Origin: Rhizoclosmatium globosum
Lineage: Eukaryota > Chytridiomycota > Chytridiomycetes > Chytridiales > Chytriomycetaceae
Direction: 5' to 3'
DNA length: 64,000 nt
NCBI GenBank assembly: GCA_002104985.1
Contig: MCGO01000002.1
Span: 186,001-250,000, forward strand
The position numbers and the translations under genes are program-made. This document shows positions 1-12,659 of the stretch, piece after piece (position 1 is the first letter of the stretch; every line of letters begins with the position of its first letter). The notes beneath the pieces are model-generated. The model searched no databases. It had not been told where the DNA came from and worked only from the letters and a program-made list of their open reading frames with translations.

Positions 1-125
1 AGAAATAAAAACCAAAAGGAAGGGTACAATAATGTGCTATTTATGTTTTGGGACAAGCAGGGGTTTGAATTGAAATTGAGGAGAAAAAAATTTTGCTCAG
101 GAATGGGTCCACCAAACGTTCAGGG

Positions 126-1260
126 TTACAAACTGTTGGCGTTCACAAGCGTCATTCCGCGAGCATCATATCTCGTTCCAGAGACTCCAATCTGCTTAAT
201 AACGTCACGAATGGCTTTATCGTCCTCGGGAGTAATCTTCACATCGAGTGCGCCGAAATTCTCGTCCAAACGGGTTGAGCTCTTCGTTCCTGGAATCGGA
301 ATCACGTTCGGGCCTTGGGCCATTACCCAAGCCAAAGTGAACTGCGATACAGTGCATCCTTTCTTGGTGGCGAGTTGAGTCAGAGCATCAACGAGCTCAA
401 GGTTCTTTGTGAAGGCCTCGCCCTGGAAACGCGGGTTGTTGCGGCGGTAGTCACCCTCTTCGAAATCGTCGGGGGACTTGTAACGACCAGTGAGGAAACC
501 TCTTCCGAGAGGAGAGTCTTTGTTTAAGGTGTCAGAGGTACGCGGACTGGAGGAGGGGGGACACTCACACGCGATGACAGCAATACCCAATTCGTTACAG
601 GTCTCCAGAATTCCATTATCTTCAATGTCAGTAGTCCAGGGAGAGTATTCGACTTGGTACGCAGTGATGGGGTGGATCTTGTGTGCTCTGCGAATAGTTT
701 CTGCACTCGCCTCGCTGAGACCCAGATATTTCACTTTTCCCTCCTTGACAAGTTCAGCCATAGCCTTGACCGTGTCTTCAATAGGGGTGTTTGGATCGAC
801 TGCATATCAAAGAGTGGATGAGTTTCCATTTCAAACAAGTGCAGCAACGCATTACAAACACACACGCACCTCTGTGTTGGTAGTACAAGTCAATGGACTT
901 CACGCCAAGGCGCTCAAGACTGGCCTCGCATGCAGCTCTTACGTAAGCCGGGGACGAGTCGAGGCCAAGCGGCAGTTTCGTGACAGGATCCCGCCGAATG
1001 CCAAACTTTGTTGCGAGGAACACGTTGTCGCGGGCGGCGGAGTTCTCGGCGAAGAAGCGGCCAATCAGGCGCTCGTTGTGTCCGATTCCGTACATGTCGG
1101 CCGTGTCCCAGAAGGTGCATCCAATTGCCACGGCGTGTTTGAGCGTGCCGAGGGAGGCCGCGTCGTCCGTGGATCCGTAGAATTCGGACATGCCCATGGC
1201 CCCGAATCCAAGCGCTGACACGTGGGGTCCGTTGCGCCCGAGCCGTACTTGCTTGCTCAT
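126..1260 (-). CDS. aldo/keto reductase, three exons
   Basis: NAD(P)H-dependent aldo/keto reductase, probably cytosolic, reducing aldehydes or ketones. The N-terminus starts with a beta strand ending in LGFGAMGMS. The family tetrad is visible: Asp and Tyr in WDTADMYG, Lys in LATKFG, His in YYQHR. Two introns join cleanly. The first removes the stretch after YYQHR and continues [14 protein letters not shown]. The second lies after GIAVIA and continues [13 protein letters not shown], a classic AKR13-type motif. Further on, [10 protein letters not shown] is the cofactor 2'-phosphate/adenine region. The length of about 330 residues is normal for the family. It is divergent from the ABCA gene, with about 117 bp between the two starts. 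Substrate cannot be told from sequence. Confidence 0.93.
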
Positions 1261-1377
1261 CTGGTTCCTTTAATGTTGTTTAATTTGTTATTTGAAATGG
1301 ACAATGTGGGCGGCACAGTCAACACCAACCGGCACACAGATTTGCATAACACTTGAACACAAACACAAGATTTACAA

Positions 1378-4300
1378 ATGAATGGACGCGTCGTTCCGAC
1401 TCAACTCCATGCTCTTGTAAGTCCGAACAACTTCTCTCGCTAAGTACTAATCAGGATTGATTGAAAGGTATGCAAGTCGCTATCGCATCAGAAGCGCCAG
1501 ATTATGAGCAACATATTCTGCGTGAGCCTCTGTCCTCTCTTCATGACTCTAACGTGTGCTTTGATTGGACAAGTCGTTCAAAACCTCCTCACAAAGATGT
1601 CCGGATCACCAAAAGGTTTAACTTGGGTAGATATTCCAGCGTCTTATGATTCTTTAAAAAATCAGACGTCTTATTCTGTTCAAACGTCACGGCCCAACGA
1701 GCTGATCTGGACTGGCCCATCACAGACTTGTCAAGCAGTTTACTTCCAGTTACAAATGCTTCCGTTGTTCCTGGTGCAAGAAATCCTGTAACACACGTCA
1801 ACTTTCTTCAGTTTTTAGACGTTTCATCGTCTGGACAAACTCCTACATTCTCATTAACATCAATCAAGCCTTGTGTATACCACTTTGGGAAACGATACAA
1901 AGAAACGAAGGGGTCAACCTATTCTCCAGACCCTATGATACCTGATTTGGCTTCTGTCCTCGTCTCAGATGCAACGTTTCAACAACAACCAAATGGTGGA
2001 TTCTTTGGATCTAATGCGATCGGCTCTTTGACGAAGGAACTCATGATTGGTCAAATGAATGAAGTCTTTCTTGTCGGCGTTGCGCCAGGCGTCACTGACA
2101 TTTTGGGCGACGGATCGTATCCAAGAGTTGAATTTGAAAATGGTGGCTTTTCATTGACGCAGAAGTTGGTTCCTGATAATGGTTTCATTTCCATGTCACA
2201 AGCGTCAGGGTTACTTGAGACAATTGAGATCCGATTCCATTTACATATTGATCCACGACAGGAAGCGTTGACTGGGTTCCAAAAGATTCCGTCGTTTGTC
2301 AAAGTAAGTACACGAGTTATTTTGTACATTACCGAGTTACTTACAAATCGGTTCCCACTATAGTCAGTCAATTCTAGCATTGAAATGGACCACAAAATCA
2401 AAGACCTCCTTAAAGCCGCGCTCCAAAACGTGACCGCCGTCGACGCAAACGTCCTCCTCGCTCCAAGCCCCGCAACAAGAGACATTCTCAACTTTTTCTC
2501 CAACGCATCCTTATCCATCATCGACCTTCCCTTCGGAGGAATCGTGTTTACAAAACTGAACCGCAACGACTCGCAATACGAATATTCAATGCATATTGGA
2601 ACGGACTCGAAACTTGAGGCTGTTGCTGCGTTTCCAACGAAGGATCTGAGACGGCTTTTGGTGCAGTGTCAGCTTTCTAATGCGTTTCTTCGAGGGAGTT
2701 CAATGAGGTTGAGTCAAGCTGTGATTACGCAGTCTGTGCGTGCGTTTCCGATTTTGTCGTCGACGGCGATTGTGTTGCCACTTGGGAATGTGATTGGAAG
2801 TATTTTGTATCCGTTTGGTGTGTCGTTCTTGATGCCGCTTTTTGTGGTTTCTTTGGTGAAGGAGAAGGAGAGGAAGATTGTTGCGATGATGAAAATTGTG
2901 AGGAATTTCATTGTGAGGATATGAGTTAAACTTATATGCTCACGTTTAGAATGGTGTCAAAACTTGGATTTATTCACTTTCTCAATTCGCCACCTTCTTG
3001 GTGATCTATTGCATTTCTGCGCTCGTGTTTGTTATTTCAGGGTTTGCTTTCAAGCTTCAAGTATTTCTTGTGGTGAGTACTTTGTCCAGAGACTTCCAAT
3101 ATGGTGTAACTTACTCTATTGGCAGACATCACCATCGGTTCTCTTTATTCTGTTCTTTGTTTGGGGTCTAACGCAAATCTCGATGAGTTTTTTGATTGCA
3201 TCCGCTTGTCGCAGCAGTAACATGGCGCTATGTTCGTATCCAAATTATTTCTAGTATAAATTATTTATATATGTTCCTAGCGTTTTCTTTTCTTCTTGTC
3301 CTATCCAGTGTCGTTGCATCCATGTCTCTCAACACTCTCTACCCGTTTGACTCGGCGTTACCAGGCTATTTCCTCGCATGGCCGCCTTTTGCCTTTATTC
3401 GCGCTTTAGCAGTTATCAACCAGTGAGTAAAACTAATAGAATCGTTGTCAATCGTTAATACTATCAATTGCCAATACCCACCAATCAGAGCATCTTACAT
3501 CTCAAGCTACACGTTACAAAAACTCAGTGGAAGCGATCAAGTTCTCTGGTGCATCTACTACCTCCTAATCGAGTCTTTGATCATGCAATTGATATCCGCA
3601 TACCTCGAAACGATTATACCTTCTCCCCTCGGAGTGACGTATCCTTGGCACTGGCCTCTATCCTCTCTCTTCCCTCCAAACAAAGTCAAGCCCCAATCTG
3701 ACAAGGATTCTATTGACAAGCGTCCGTCCATGGCGTCTATTGATATTGAGCTCGATAATGACGAGGGATCTGATGTAGTACAGGAGAGGCAGCGTGTCGC
3801 GTTGAGTAAAGATGTGTTGATGAAACGGTGTCCATTAGTTATTCATGAGTTGAGGAAGAAATACCCGGGTTTGGATACGGCTTGTAAACAGCAGCGAGAG
3901 ATTAAGATGGCGTTAAATGGGATCTCGTTTGCTGTTGAGCAGGGGGTTGTGTTTGGGTTATTGGGGTGAGTGAAACGTCCCTTCATTTGTTTTAACTAAC
4001 ACTTCATTTTGAATTAGTCCTAACGGTGCAGGGAAATCAACTTTAATGTCTATATTAACACGGGTCAATAAACCGACCAGTGGAGGAGCTTGGATTGACG
4101 GTTTCAGTTTGGATCAGATAGATGAAGTGCAGACACGAATTGGGCTGTGTCCGCAGGTATGCTTTTGGCCAAACATTGCGTTTAAACTTACGATTTCTAC
4201 AAGGACGATATTTTATGGGATGATTTGACCGTATTTGAACACCTCCTGTTCTATTCACGATTGAAGGGAGTAAGCAACACAGACCAAACACAATACGTCG

Positions 4301-5053
4301 AAAAACTCATGACGGATGTCAAATTAAAACATTTGGCTGATCGAACTACCCGTCATTTGTCTGGTGGTGAAAAAAGGCGCTTAAGTATCGCGATCGCACT
4401 TGTAGGAAGCTCAAAGTTAATATTTCTCGACGAGCCTACAGTAAGAAACCAATCGAACTATGGAAGCATTGAAAAACTTTGTTCTCCTTAGACTGGTCTT
4501 GATCCGGACGTAAGACGGCAAATTTGGGCAATCATGAAGGAAGCCAAAAAAGGAAAAACAATTATATTGGTTCGCTCTTACTTCTCACTCTCTTCATACT
4601 CACTTTTTATTTGAAGACGACGCATTCAATGGAGGAGGCTGATGTGTGTTGTAATCGCATTGGAATCATGTTGAAAGGAAACTTGAAATGCATCGGGCCC
4701 CACATTCGTCTAAAACAAATGCATGGAAATGGGTTTAGGTTGAGCTTTGCGGTATTGAGTAGCTACGATGTTCTCTCCGCAAGATCCCTTGTTGAGCCTA
4801 TCTTACCGGATAATCGAGTGCTCATCAGTTCACTAAACTCGCATCATATATACGAGTTCTTGCCAGAAAAGGGAGATGTTTTGAAAATAATGAGTGTCTT
4901 GGAAGAAAAAGCGGCGACGTATGGAATTATCGATTGGTTCGTAATCATCCTTTCTTTGAAATATCCCATTAAATCATATTCTACAGGGAAATAACTCAAA
5001 CAACCCTGGAAAATCTTTTTATGAAACTAGTAGCTAAAGATGAAGCATCTTAA
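1378..5053 (+). CDS. half-size ABC transporter, ABCA subfamily
   Basis: Membrane lipid-type ABC transporter with one transmembrane domain followed by one nucleotide-binding domain. The start is a 13-codon first exon (39 nt) at 1378, spliced to 1468, giving QLHAL then VCKSLSHQKRQIMS, the usual ABCA N-terminus. Next come a first membrane helix, a large loop, and a multi-helix block at about 2740-3700. The nucleotide-binding domain is complete: Walker A GPNGAGKST (after an intron ending 4017), Q-loop CPQDDILWDDL, signature LSGGEKRRLS, Walker B KLIFLDEPTTGLDP and switch TTHSMEEAD. About twelve exons can be threaded with intact phases. One exception: near 1660-1666 the frame changes. Either the A6 run lacks a base or a roughly 50-nt GTTTAA intron is present. 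It ends 12 bp before the convergent pseudokinase stop. Confidence 0.92.
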
Positions 5054-5065
5054 TCAATAAAGTAA

Positions 5066-7881
5066 TCAATCATCAACAGAAAGTGTGCTCAAAATTGAAT
5101 CTGGTATAATTGGATCTTCCCAAGGATGAAATACTGGAATATCTGACATTTTTGATGCTCTGAAAGTGGATACAGGTATCGCTGAAGTCAAAGCTGAGTT
5201 CGCAGTGTCCGTGTCATCAAGAGAAATTTCGGTGAACTCCTGACTCGGACTTATGCCTTTTCCATACGCAGGAGACTTCATCCCCGAGCCTATCTTCTTG
5301 GCACCAAGCTTTACACTTGGAGCATGAAGCTTTTTTGCAGATTGCTGCTTACTTCGCACCCCATTCCCTCTTTGTGAGTTCTTTGCATCTGCAGCACACA
5401 ATCCAGCTGGAAGTTGATCCAATTCACCATCGAAATTATTGAACGAAATTTTTGTCGGAAGTGGAGGAGGATTCATCAAAGCATTTGTCGATTTACTGGT
5501 TGGTTCTGGGAGTGATGCCGCCAAATCGAAATCAAACGACTGCCTCCTCGGCCCAGTGTGCAGAATCAGGTTTCCTGTTCGCTCAATGCGGCGGTCGGTA
5601 ATTGGAGTTGTATATTCTTGCTCAACGGGCTTTGAAGGGTATTGGGCTATTAAGGTGACAGATTGCATAACGACATCTGCTACAATGCTTCGTAGATGAC
5701 TATAATTCAAAAAATTAGCTGCATTAATGTTAGAGACAGGTATTTACTCGTCTGATGAGATCAAGAATGGGACGAGAACCTCGATTACTTTTGGCAACCA
5801 GTGTTCTTCGCCTTCACGATATTCCGAGCCCATTCCTCCCACAAGAATGTCGGTGACGAATGCATATTTGATATCGTTTCGAAGTACTCCGAGTATTGAT
5901 TTAAAACTGGATGCAACAAGGAAAACAGAAGGTTTCACAACCTAAATAATACAAAGGCGTTAATTTGTTAAGGATTTTACAGTCTGAAGTGACTAACATC
6001 ATGACTGCTTTCCATACCGCAAAGGACCTTCCACATCCCAACGGTTCTCTTTAATATAGCCATCGTGCTCCCCGTGGATAGTTGGGGATCAACACAAGCG
6101 TTTAACACACGTGGAAGAATAAAACTTTCGACTAATACTTTTGCGGGAAGCTGTAACACCCTTCTTTGATCCGCTCCATTCCTTCGAGCTTGTTGATTGC
6201 CACCCAATGAAGTTTCTGATGTTGCTCTGGATGGAGTAGACATCACCGAACTCATGAGTTCAGCCTTTTCAAATTCATATTGGAATAATCGAGGGATTGT
6301 CAAGCATATTGCGAGTAGAGTGTGAACGTAAATTTCTTCGCTGACCTCGTTCAATCCCAACAAAATCTACTGGAAATATCAGGTTTGCTTTACAAAGCAA
6401 TTCAGGGTATATTACCTCTGGCAAAATTGCCGCGACGAAATGGGGTGCATCTGCATCAAACAACTCCTCAAAATAAACTGGATATAGTTTCAGCATGATT
6501 CTACGAATGTCAAATTCACGGCGTTTGATGCTCTGGTGTTCAAGTCAGCAAAGAAGGAGGAGCTTTCTGCATTACCTTAGAAATAAATGGAATTACAAAG
6601 TTGCCGAATATTCCAGAGGGTAACAAGTATTCCGCATGGTCCTCGTTTCCATTTTGCGAAAATACGTCTTTCAACATAATTTCAATGCCAGGCTCACTGA
6701 ACAGTTCGACGTTCAAAATGCTTGGAAGTATATACGCCGTTACTGTGGATGGAGGAAGTTTTCGAATCAACGGTGCGATTCTCCTAAAGACATACGGCGT
6801 TTACAAAATGATTAAGTATATGCCGACTTACTTGAAACCTAAAATCTTTTCGGACGGCTCCAATGCACGAACATTCTTAAGAAAGTTGTCCACAACTAAT
6901 ATGAACTGGTTTTTGGCAAAGACTGGATGTTCCAGAATTGAGTGAACTGATATCCTCCTTGCAGGGTTCATTGCTGTCATTCCATCCGCCATTCGTTGTA
7001 ATTCCCTCCAATCAAATAAAATACTCTCAGCTTTTGTTTTCTGACGAACAAGGTTGGACAGTAGAATAGTCAATAAATGCCCTAACGCAAAGTAGTCTCT
7101 CGATTGAGCGGATCCAGGTATAACATTTGGATCGAAATCCTCTGGAGGTATAATTTCTCTCGGTATTGTGTTTCCTAACGACTTTGTGAATGATTTGTTG
7201 ATCTCGGATACAGGTGTTGTGAATTCAAGTCCTCCCAATAACCATGTACGCTCACGGATGCTCACATAGAGCGAAGAAAACTGGAGATTGTTGTGACAGA
7301 GTTCGTTATTGTGTAAAAAGGAAATCGTTTTCTTTGGTTTATGAAGTTTAGAGGTGGAATATTCCAATCTAAGTTCTCACTAATGTGCTATAGATACCCA
7401 AAGCAATTTCTTCGGATGGAAGTTCATTCCATAGTCTTGCCAAGGGAATAACAGGCTCCGTAATGACATACAGAAAGTAATCAGTTAGAATTGCCTCCCT
7501 AAACTTGATGATTCCAGGATGTCTTAAAGTTCTGAAGCGCTAGGAAACCACCAATTTAGAAAGAAACTTTCACAGAAATACTCGAAGACACCTGTAACGC
7601 GTTCACGATAATCCACTTCTCAGGTAATTTGGCCTTGACTTCATTCGTCACACTGCTATCGCGCCTTTCCGAGAAACCATACGTGAAAATCGAGACCATT
7701 TGATTGCTTTCTTTTTCGATGGCATTGTAGTGAGTGAACACGTACGTGTCGGGAGGGGTAAAGTTCTGGTGAAACCCAGGTTTGTTCAATGCCGACGTTC
7801 TTAAAACTGAGAACAAACCTGAAACGATGTGTAATCATCCTTGTGGAAATATGTCTTCATCTTGGACTCTGATGCACCCAT
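5066..7881 (-). CDS. SCYL3/PACE-1-type pseudokinase, N-myristoylation signal
   Basis: SCY1-like catalytically inactive kinase; this family acts in Golgi/secretory trafficking. The start at 7881 gives MGASESKMKTYFHKDDYTSF, then a 53-nt intron, then NFTPPDTYVFTHYNA. Gly2 with Ser at position 6 is a standard N-myristoylation signal, and mammalian SCYL3 also starts MGSENS. The kinase-like fold is recognisable (TLRHPGIIKF; TEPVIPLARLWNELP; IIPPEDFDPN) but catalytic residues are lost: CHNNLQFSSLYV replaces HRD, and LLGGLEF replaces DFG. The C-terminal half is predicted alpha-helical and HEAT-like, followed by a Ser-rich tail. Several short introns interrupt it. SCYL1 is the main alternative, but the N-terminus and the EDFDP region favour SCYL3. 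It is divergent from CFAP418 (183 bp apart). Confidence 0.85.
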
Positions 7882-8064
7882 ACTGTGACGTGTTCGAAAC
7901 TGGTAGAATCGTTTTTGTGTATAACACAAAGAGGTTTGGTGATCTCATACAATGTCTTGCACATACAGGTTCTTTGAACAATTGATGAATTAAATAATAC
8001 GTATTTAGTGAAGCTAATAAATAAATGACAATTCTTATATCTACTCAAAACACCCACCACAATT

Positions 8065-8951
8065 ATGGACACAGATGACATTGACGCCTTCCTCCGAGAG
8101 CTATCAGACCCTCATCCCAAATACAAATCGCAAAAGAAAGTACCTGTTGTGAAATCAAGCAACGAGTCCATCACCGAAGACGATCAAACAATGCATTCCA
8201 TCAGTCAATCGTCACTTACTCGAAACTACAAGAAGACCACCACAAATCCCGACACAGATTCGATCGACTCGTTATTAGATTCATTAGAACTTGATCATGT
8301 ACAGAAACCGTCCGGTATTAGTCCAAAGCCGTCAAACCACAGCGCAATTGTGACACGAAAACAACCACTGAAGAAATCAATATCTGACGAAGAGCTGGAT
8401 GATCTTCTGAATGATACACCAGGTCGGCGCTCTGAAAGAGCAACGATGAACAAACCATCTCCTGTGCCTTCAACCTCTTCTAAACCGAAGCAAAAGTAAA
8501 TTCCATAATATCGTGGATTTATTATTTCGTAGTAACATTATTGTTCCCTTGAAGGTGTGCAGTGATCAATTTATCACCTACACCGTCCGAATCTCCTGAA
8601 TCATGCCAATCCCTACGCTGCATTTCGTGCGATTTTCCTGTGCTGATTATAACTGAACGACTTGGATACTCGAAACACGCGGGTCGTGGAGTGGAATGGT
8701 ATCGAAATGTTGATTATCTGTTCTTCAGAAACCATTATCCAGATACAGTTAAACTGGAAGAGTTTCTTATGGAAACTGGTATGTATTCGTTATCTGCTGT
8801 GAAAGTCATTCACGTTAATATGAATTTGGCAGAATATCCATCGGCCGCATATTGTTGTCAATGTGCGTGGGTTAACATACGACAGTCAACACCTTTATCG
8901 TCAATCCAAAAAGAAAAGATACACTCGAAATGGGTATGCCGCGGTCACTAG
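8065..8951 (+). CDS. CFAP418: CFAP418 (C8orf37) homologue
   Basis: Ciliary protein whose human homologue is mutated in retinal ciliopathy. The N-terminal half is acidic and disordered, with repeated short motifs such as DIDAFLREL, DSIDSLLDSL and DEELDDLL, as in human CFAP418. The C-terminal domain is diagnostic: LRCISCDFPV, then NVDYLFFRNHYPD, then YCCQCAW, ending KWVCRGH (human ends RWVCGKH). Two introns have consistent phases: 8496-8554 and 8779-8832. Removing the second brings the spacing before the CQC motif close to the animal protein. Exons are about 8065-8495, 8555-8778 and 8833-8951. Retention of this gene fits a flagellated zoospore stage. Its exact role in fungi is not known. Confidence 0.9.
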
Positions 8952-9094
8952 GGCTTCCTTGAAAAACCATTGATATTGGCACTCCAATAAACCAAACAAA
9001 CATATTTACTAAATATTCATCGATCTATAATATCCCATGATAAACTAAATACAACTACAAAAAAAAAGTAATGCAAACACTGCTATGAACTAAC

Positions 9095-11842
9095 TCAGTA
9101 AAACCTCACCACCAACTGTGATACACTAACACCTCTCCTCTCAGCCTCCCTCACAACATTCAAAACCCACTCAATACGTCCTTCGACACCGCCAATATCG
9201 TCTCTCAACAACTCATACTTGGCACCTTCATGCACATCCAAGAGATTCGCAATCCAGTACGAGGCCATTGCCGGAGAGTCTGGGACTTCACCGTACACGA
9301 GTTTGAAATGCAGGATCGTGTCAAACGTACTTGTTCCTGGAGGTGGGATCTGGAACTTTGTGTCGAGATGGACCAGGATCTGGTGTAAGACTTTGTGCAA
9401 AGACTCGTAGAGGGTGTGGAGGTATTGGTTGTGGGTTTGGGCGACGGTGATGTTTTTCTGTTTGAGGAGGGTTGGGGTGGTGTATGGCTGGTGTGAGGAG
9501 TGGCGGGATCGAGAGTGGGAGTTGAGACGGTTTCGTGTTGAGTGTAGGTGGTATTCTCCGCCGTGAGACGGTTTTGGCTGGTGGAGGTGGTTGTCGGGGA
9601 CTTGAGAGTCTGAGTGGTTGTTGCGATGATGGAGTTGGCTGTGGTTGTGGTGGCGGCCGCGTCCTTCTCTTTGATGAGGAGAGTGGTGATGGTCTTGCGA
9701 GTCTGTGTCCATAGTGTGCTCAGGTAATACCAAGTCTAGGGGGAATGGTGGCTGTACAGTGCAAGTCAAATATTGAACACCACTTGACATGCATTTGGCA
9801 ATAGAAGAGAGACGTGTGCTTTTGAAAAATTCAGACATTGGACATTCATAGAGTTCAGAGTCTGGGGTACTGGTCAATGTTCTGGACTTTCCCTTTGGTG
9901 TTGAGAAGCTGGGTATACTGTCCGTTGATGATACAGAGCTAATGGATTTTGTGTCCGAGTCTTTCATGGTAGAGTCCGTTCCGGGTGAAGATTGTCTTGA
10001 TCTTGCCAACTTGTTCCTTTTCGACGCCGCACAATCACAATCAATCATGGTGCAGACGTCTAATTTGTTCCCAGCGATTTCAAGAGAGTCCAGGATGGTA
10101 GAAGCTTCCATGACTTCATCAGCAACTTCTTCGTCTTCAAAGTCCAGATCCTCGACGAGTTCTACCAAAGCAAGGTTCAATCCGTCAGGACAGACACCCT
10201 TTTCCAAGACTTTAAATCGCCATGATCCAATGCCGTCCACCATGTACCGAGAAGGTTCAACTGGTGGTGCTGGAGTTCGACGGTGACGGCGACGTGGACG
10301 TTCGGATGTCTGTGACTGAGTTCTTCGCATTGACGCAGTTCCTTCATCCATGGATTCTTCACCCTCATCTTCGTCGTCGTCTTCTTCATCGTCATCAAGC
10401 TCCATTTCGTCATCGGTGGTACTGACACTATCAGTTCGGCTTTCACGTCCAGAACCATTGGTAGGTGTAGATGTGACGACAGGTGGGGTTTCATAGATTG
10501 GTTTCACACTTCGAAGTTTGAGGGCGGTTCCGAATTCAAGGTATTCAGATGTCGATCCTGGTCGAACTCCAGGAATAATCCAAGGCGATAGACATGAAGC
10601 AGATGGACCGATACAACAGCCTCCATTGAAAACTCCGCGACCAAAAAGATTCGATGAGGCCAGAGATGAAGTTGAACCAGTTGGGCGACCAGATGACAGA
10701 TTTGCAGGACCAGCTGCAGATGCAGTACCATTCTCAGACGCAGAATCAGATGTTGTTCCACTCGCACGGCGTGTGAGACCAGAGATTGAGTTTTTCAGCA
10801 GTCTGAGGCAAATCAGGTTTCTTGAAGACAATTCCATACATCATTGAATCCAAGGCAAGCTCATCCTCATCATCTTTCTGATTAAGTTCCAAAATTGTAG
10901 ACATCATTCTGCGGTAACGAGGTTCAAACATTTGCATGTAGGAGGGGGCACCCGGCAAGATTGCCTTGGAAGACACAAACACGGGAATAATAAACTGATT
11001 TTTGGGCAATTTCGAAGGCCCAGTAGGAGGTGCTGCGGGAACACTTCGAGGAAGTGATTCAATAAAGGAACGAAGAGAAGATGCAGAAGTGCTGGGGAGG
11101 GTATTAAGAGGTTGACACTGAGTGGACCGGGTATCTGAGCAATCTTTGACCCAAGTTGCAATTCGGGTAATTAGCTTGTTGCAAGGTCTGTAGCATGGAT
11201 AAGCAAGGGTTAGAAAGAGTTTGGTTTGAGTGCAGATGAACACTACCTTCTCCTGAAGTAGTCTGCATTCGGCATCTGAGCCCTACAAACTGGACAGGAC
11301 TGTTTACACTTGTTTATAGTGTCGATCGCACAAGCTCTGCAGAAGGAGTGACCGCAGGGAGCAGTAACAGGCTTCTCGAAGATTCCGCAACACAGGGCAC
11401 ACTCAACGTCAGGGCGAACTGCGTCCGGTGAGACTGAGACGGAAGCGGTAATAGTGGCGACTAGTTTCGCCGCCACAACGTCGATTGCGGCCGTAGTTGT
11501 AGTTGTCGTTGCAGTTGAAGGAGACGTTGTTGAGGACGATTGCGAAGGGCGTCGATGCACCTTCTTTTGACAGCGCGGGGCCGGACAGCGAATCAGAAGC
11601 GGCGGGCGCGTTGTGGTTGGCGTCTTCAGGGCAAAGAAGGACGACAGACGTGGCTCAAGCTCAGGAGCCCGGGCATCGTCCAAGGCGGGACTCGCTAGGG
11701 CCAGCCCGTCCAGACAGCCCAGACACACTGCATAGCCACACGGAAGCGTCACCGGCGAGGTCAGGAGAAGGCGGCACTCGCTGCAGAAGAGCAGCGTGCG
11801 CTCGGTCGTTGTTTGCGCCATTCGAGAGTCTTTGAAATCCAA
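9095..11842 (-). CDS. RING-finger and LON-domain protein (LONRF-like)
   Basis: Putative E3 ubiquitin ligase of the LONRF type. An N-terminal Cys-rich motif (LLFCSECRLL, then CGYAVCLGCL) resembles a RING half. A full RING follows: ECALCCGIFEKPV, CGHSFCRAC, SCPVCRAQM. A 59-nt intron (11188-11246) precedes the LON substrate-binding domain, which opens with FIIPVFVSSKAILPG and MFEPRYRRMM. The LON domain ends at the C-terminus (EWVLNVVREAERRGVSVSQL). Between its halves lies a very long low-complexity acidic, Ser- and His-rich insert. The frame breaks at about 10795-10800 in an A5 run (KLNLW versus NSISGLTRR frames), consistent with a one-base error. TPR repeats usual in animal LONRF proteins are not seen. 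Confidence 0.85.
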
Positions 11843-12659
11843 TCTTGACCAAATTTCAAATCACGCAAAGAACGTTGAAACCCGATCTGGAGAAGATTTT
11901 TCGGAAGCCGATCCAAACTTCGCAAAAACAAATCCGCTCTTCTTATCCATTTTATCGCTTTGAAATCGCAATATTTCTTAATTTCAAATTCTGAGCCAGT
12001 TCGCACCGTCTTTTGTTTCTTGATGGTGGTCGCTAGTCACAAGATTAGAAATCATTCTTCGTTACAGATTTCAAAAACACCTGGTACCCCTTTGCAGATT
12101 TCAAAACCCCTTCCTACTTTCGTCATTGTCAGAGACCTCTGACAAGAAATGATTTCAAATGGCTGACACAGCATGTTTCGAACTTCTTCTGCCCCAACTT
12201 CTGTGCGTTCCCGCTTCTATCTCTTTTGAGCAATAACTTTCTATGAAGAATCTATTGAATGCCATGAGATGGTTCACAAAATATTGGACTCGTTCTGGTT
12301 TTCACGCCCCTCGCCTTTGTCAACAGGTTAATATTATTTTCTAAACACAGGACGGTAGAATAACTTAGGAAAATGTAGCCCATAAGCAGGAGTTTATGAG
12401 ACTCCAGTGCCTTAACCATGAGTACATCCATAGAGAAAAAAATACATCAAACGATGTTTTAACATATTTTACTTGTCAGGTGTCTTAATGAGATGAAAAT
12501 TACTCTTCTGAATCATTGGATCTGGTGGCAAGTAAAACCCAGATGGCTATCTGGCAGCAGTTGAACGTCGAGCTGCACAGAAGAGAATCGGAGCCGGGGC
12601 ATACATCTTTTTACTTTACTATTATTCTTATTGATTTATTCAGTTAAAATTTCCAACAA
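11843..12659. other. intergenic region with repeated TTTCAAA/TTTGAAA words
   Basis: Lies between the divergent starts of the RING-LON gene and N-myristoyltransferase. No convincing ORF or RNA was found. It contains at least seven copies of TTTCAAA or its complement TTTGAAA between 11831 and 12159 (near 11831, 11852, 11959, 11982, 12069, 12099, 12153), several flanked as ATTTCAAAT or GATTTCAAA. It also holds a perfect 8-bp-arm palindrome. This is probably a shared promoter region; the role of the words is unknown. Confidence 0.5.
12127..12144. repeat. perfect inverted repeat, 8-bp arms
   Basis: TGTCAGAG and CTCTGACA are separated by 2 bp. It sits in the intergenic region between the RING-LON and N-myristoyltransferase genes, about 285 bp upstream of the RING-LON start and 515 bp upstream of the other. 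It could be a dimeric transcription-factor site; no function is shown. Confidence 0.5.

Noticed and set aside
7782..7985. Plus-strand ORF between the pseudokinase and CFAP418
   Set aside because: It overlaps the first exon and first intron of the pseudokinase on the other strand, which has much stronger support (myristoylation signal, clean splice).
9942..10286. Plus-strand Ser-rich ORF inside the RING-LON gene
   Set aside because: Antisense shadow of a low-complexity coding region.
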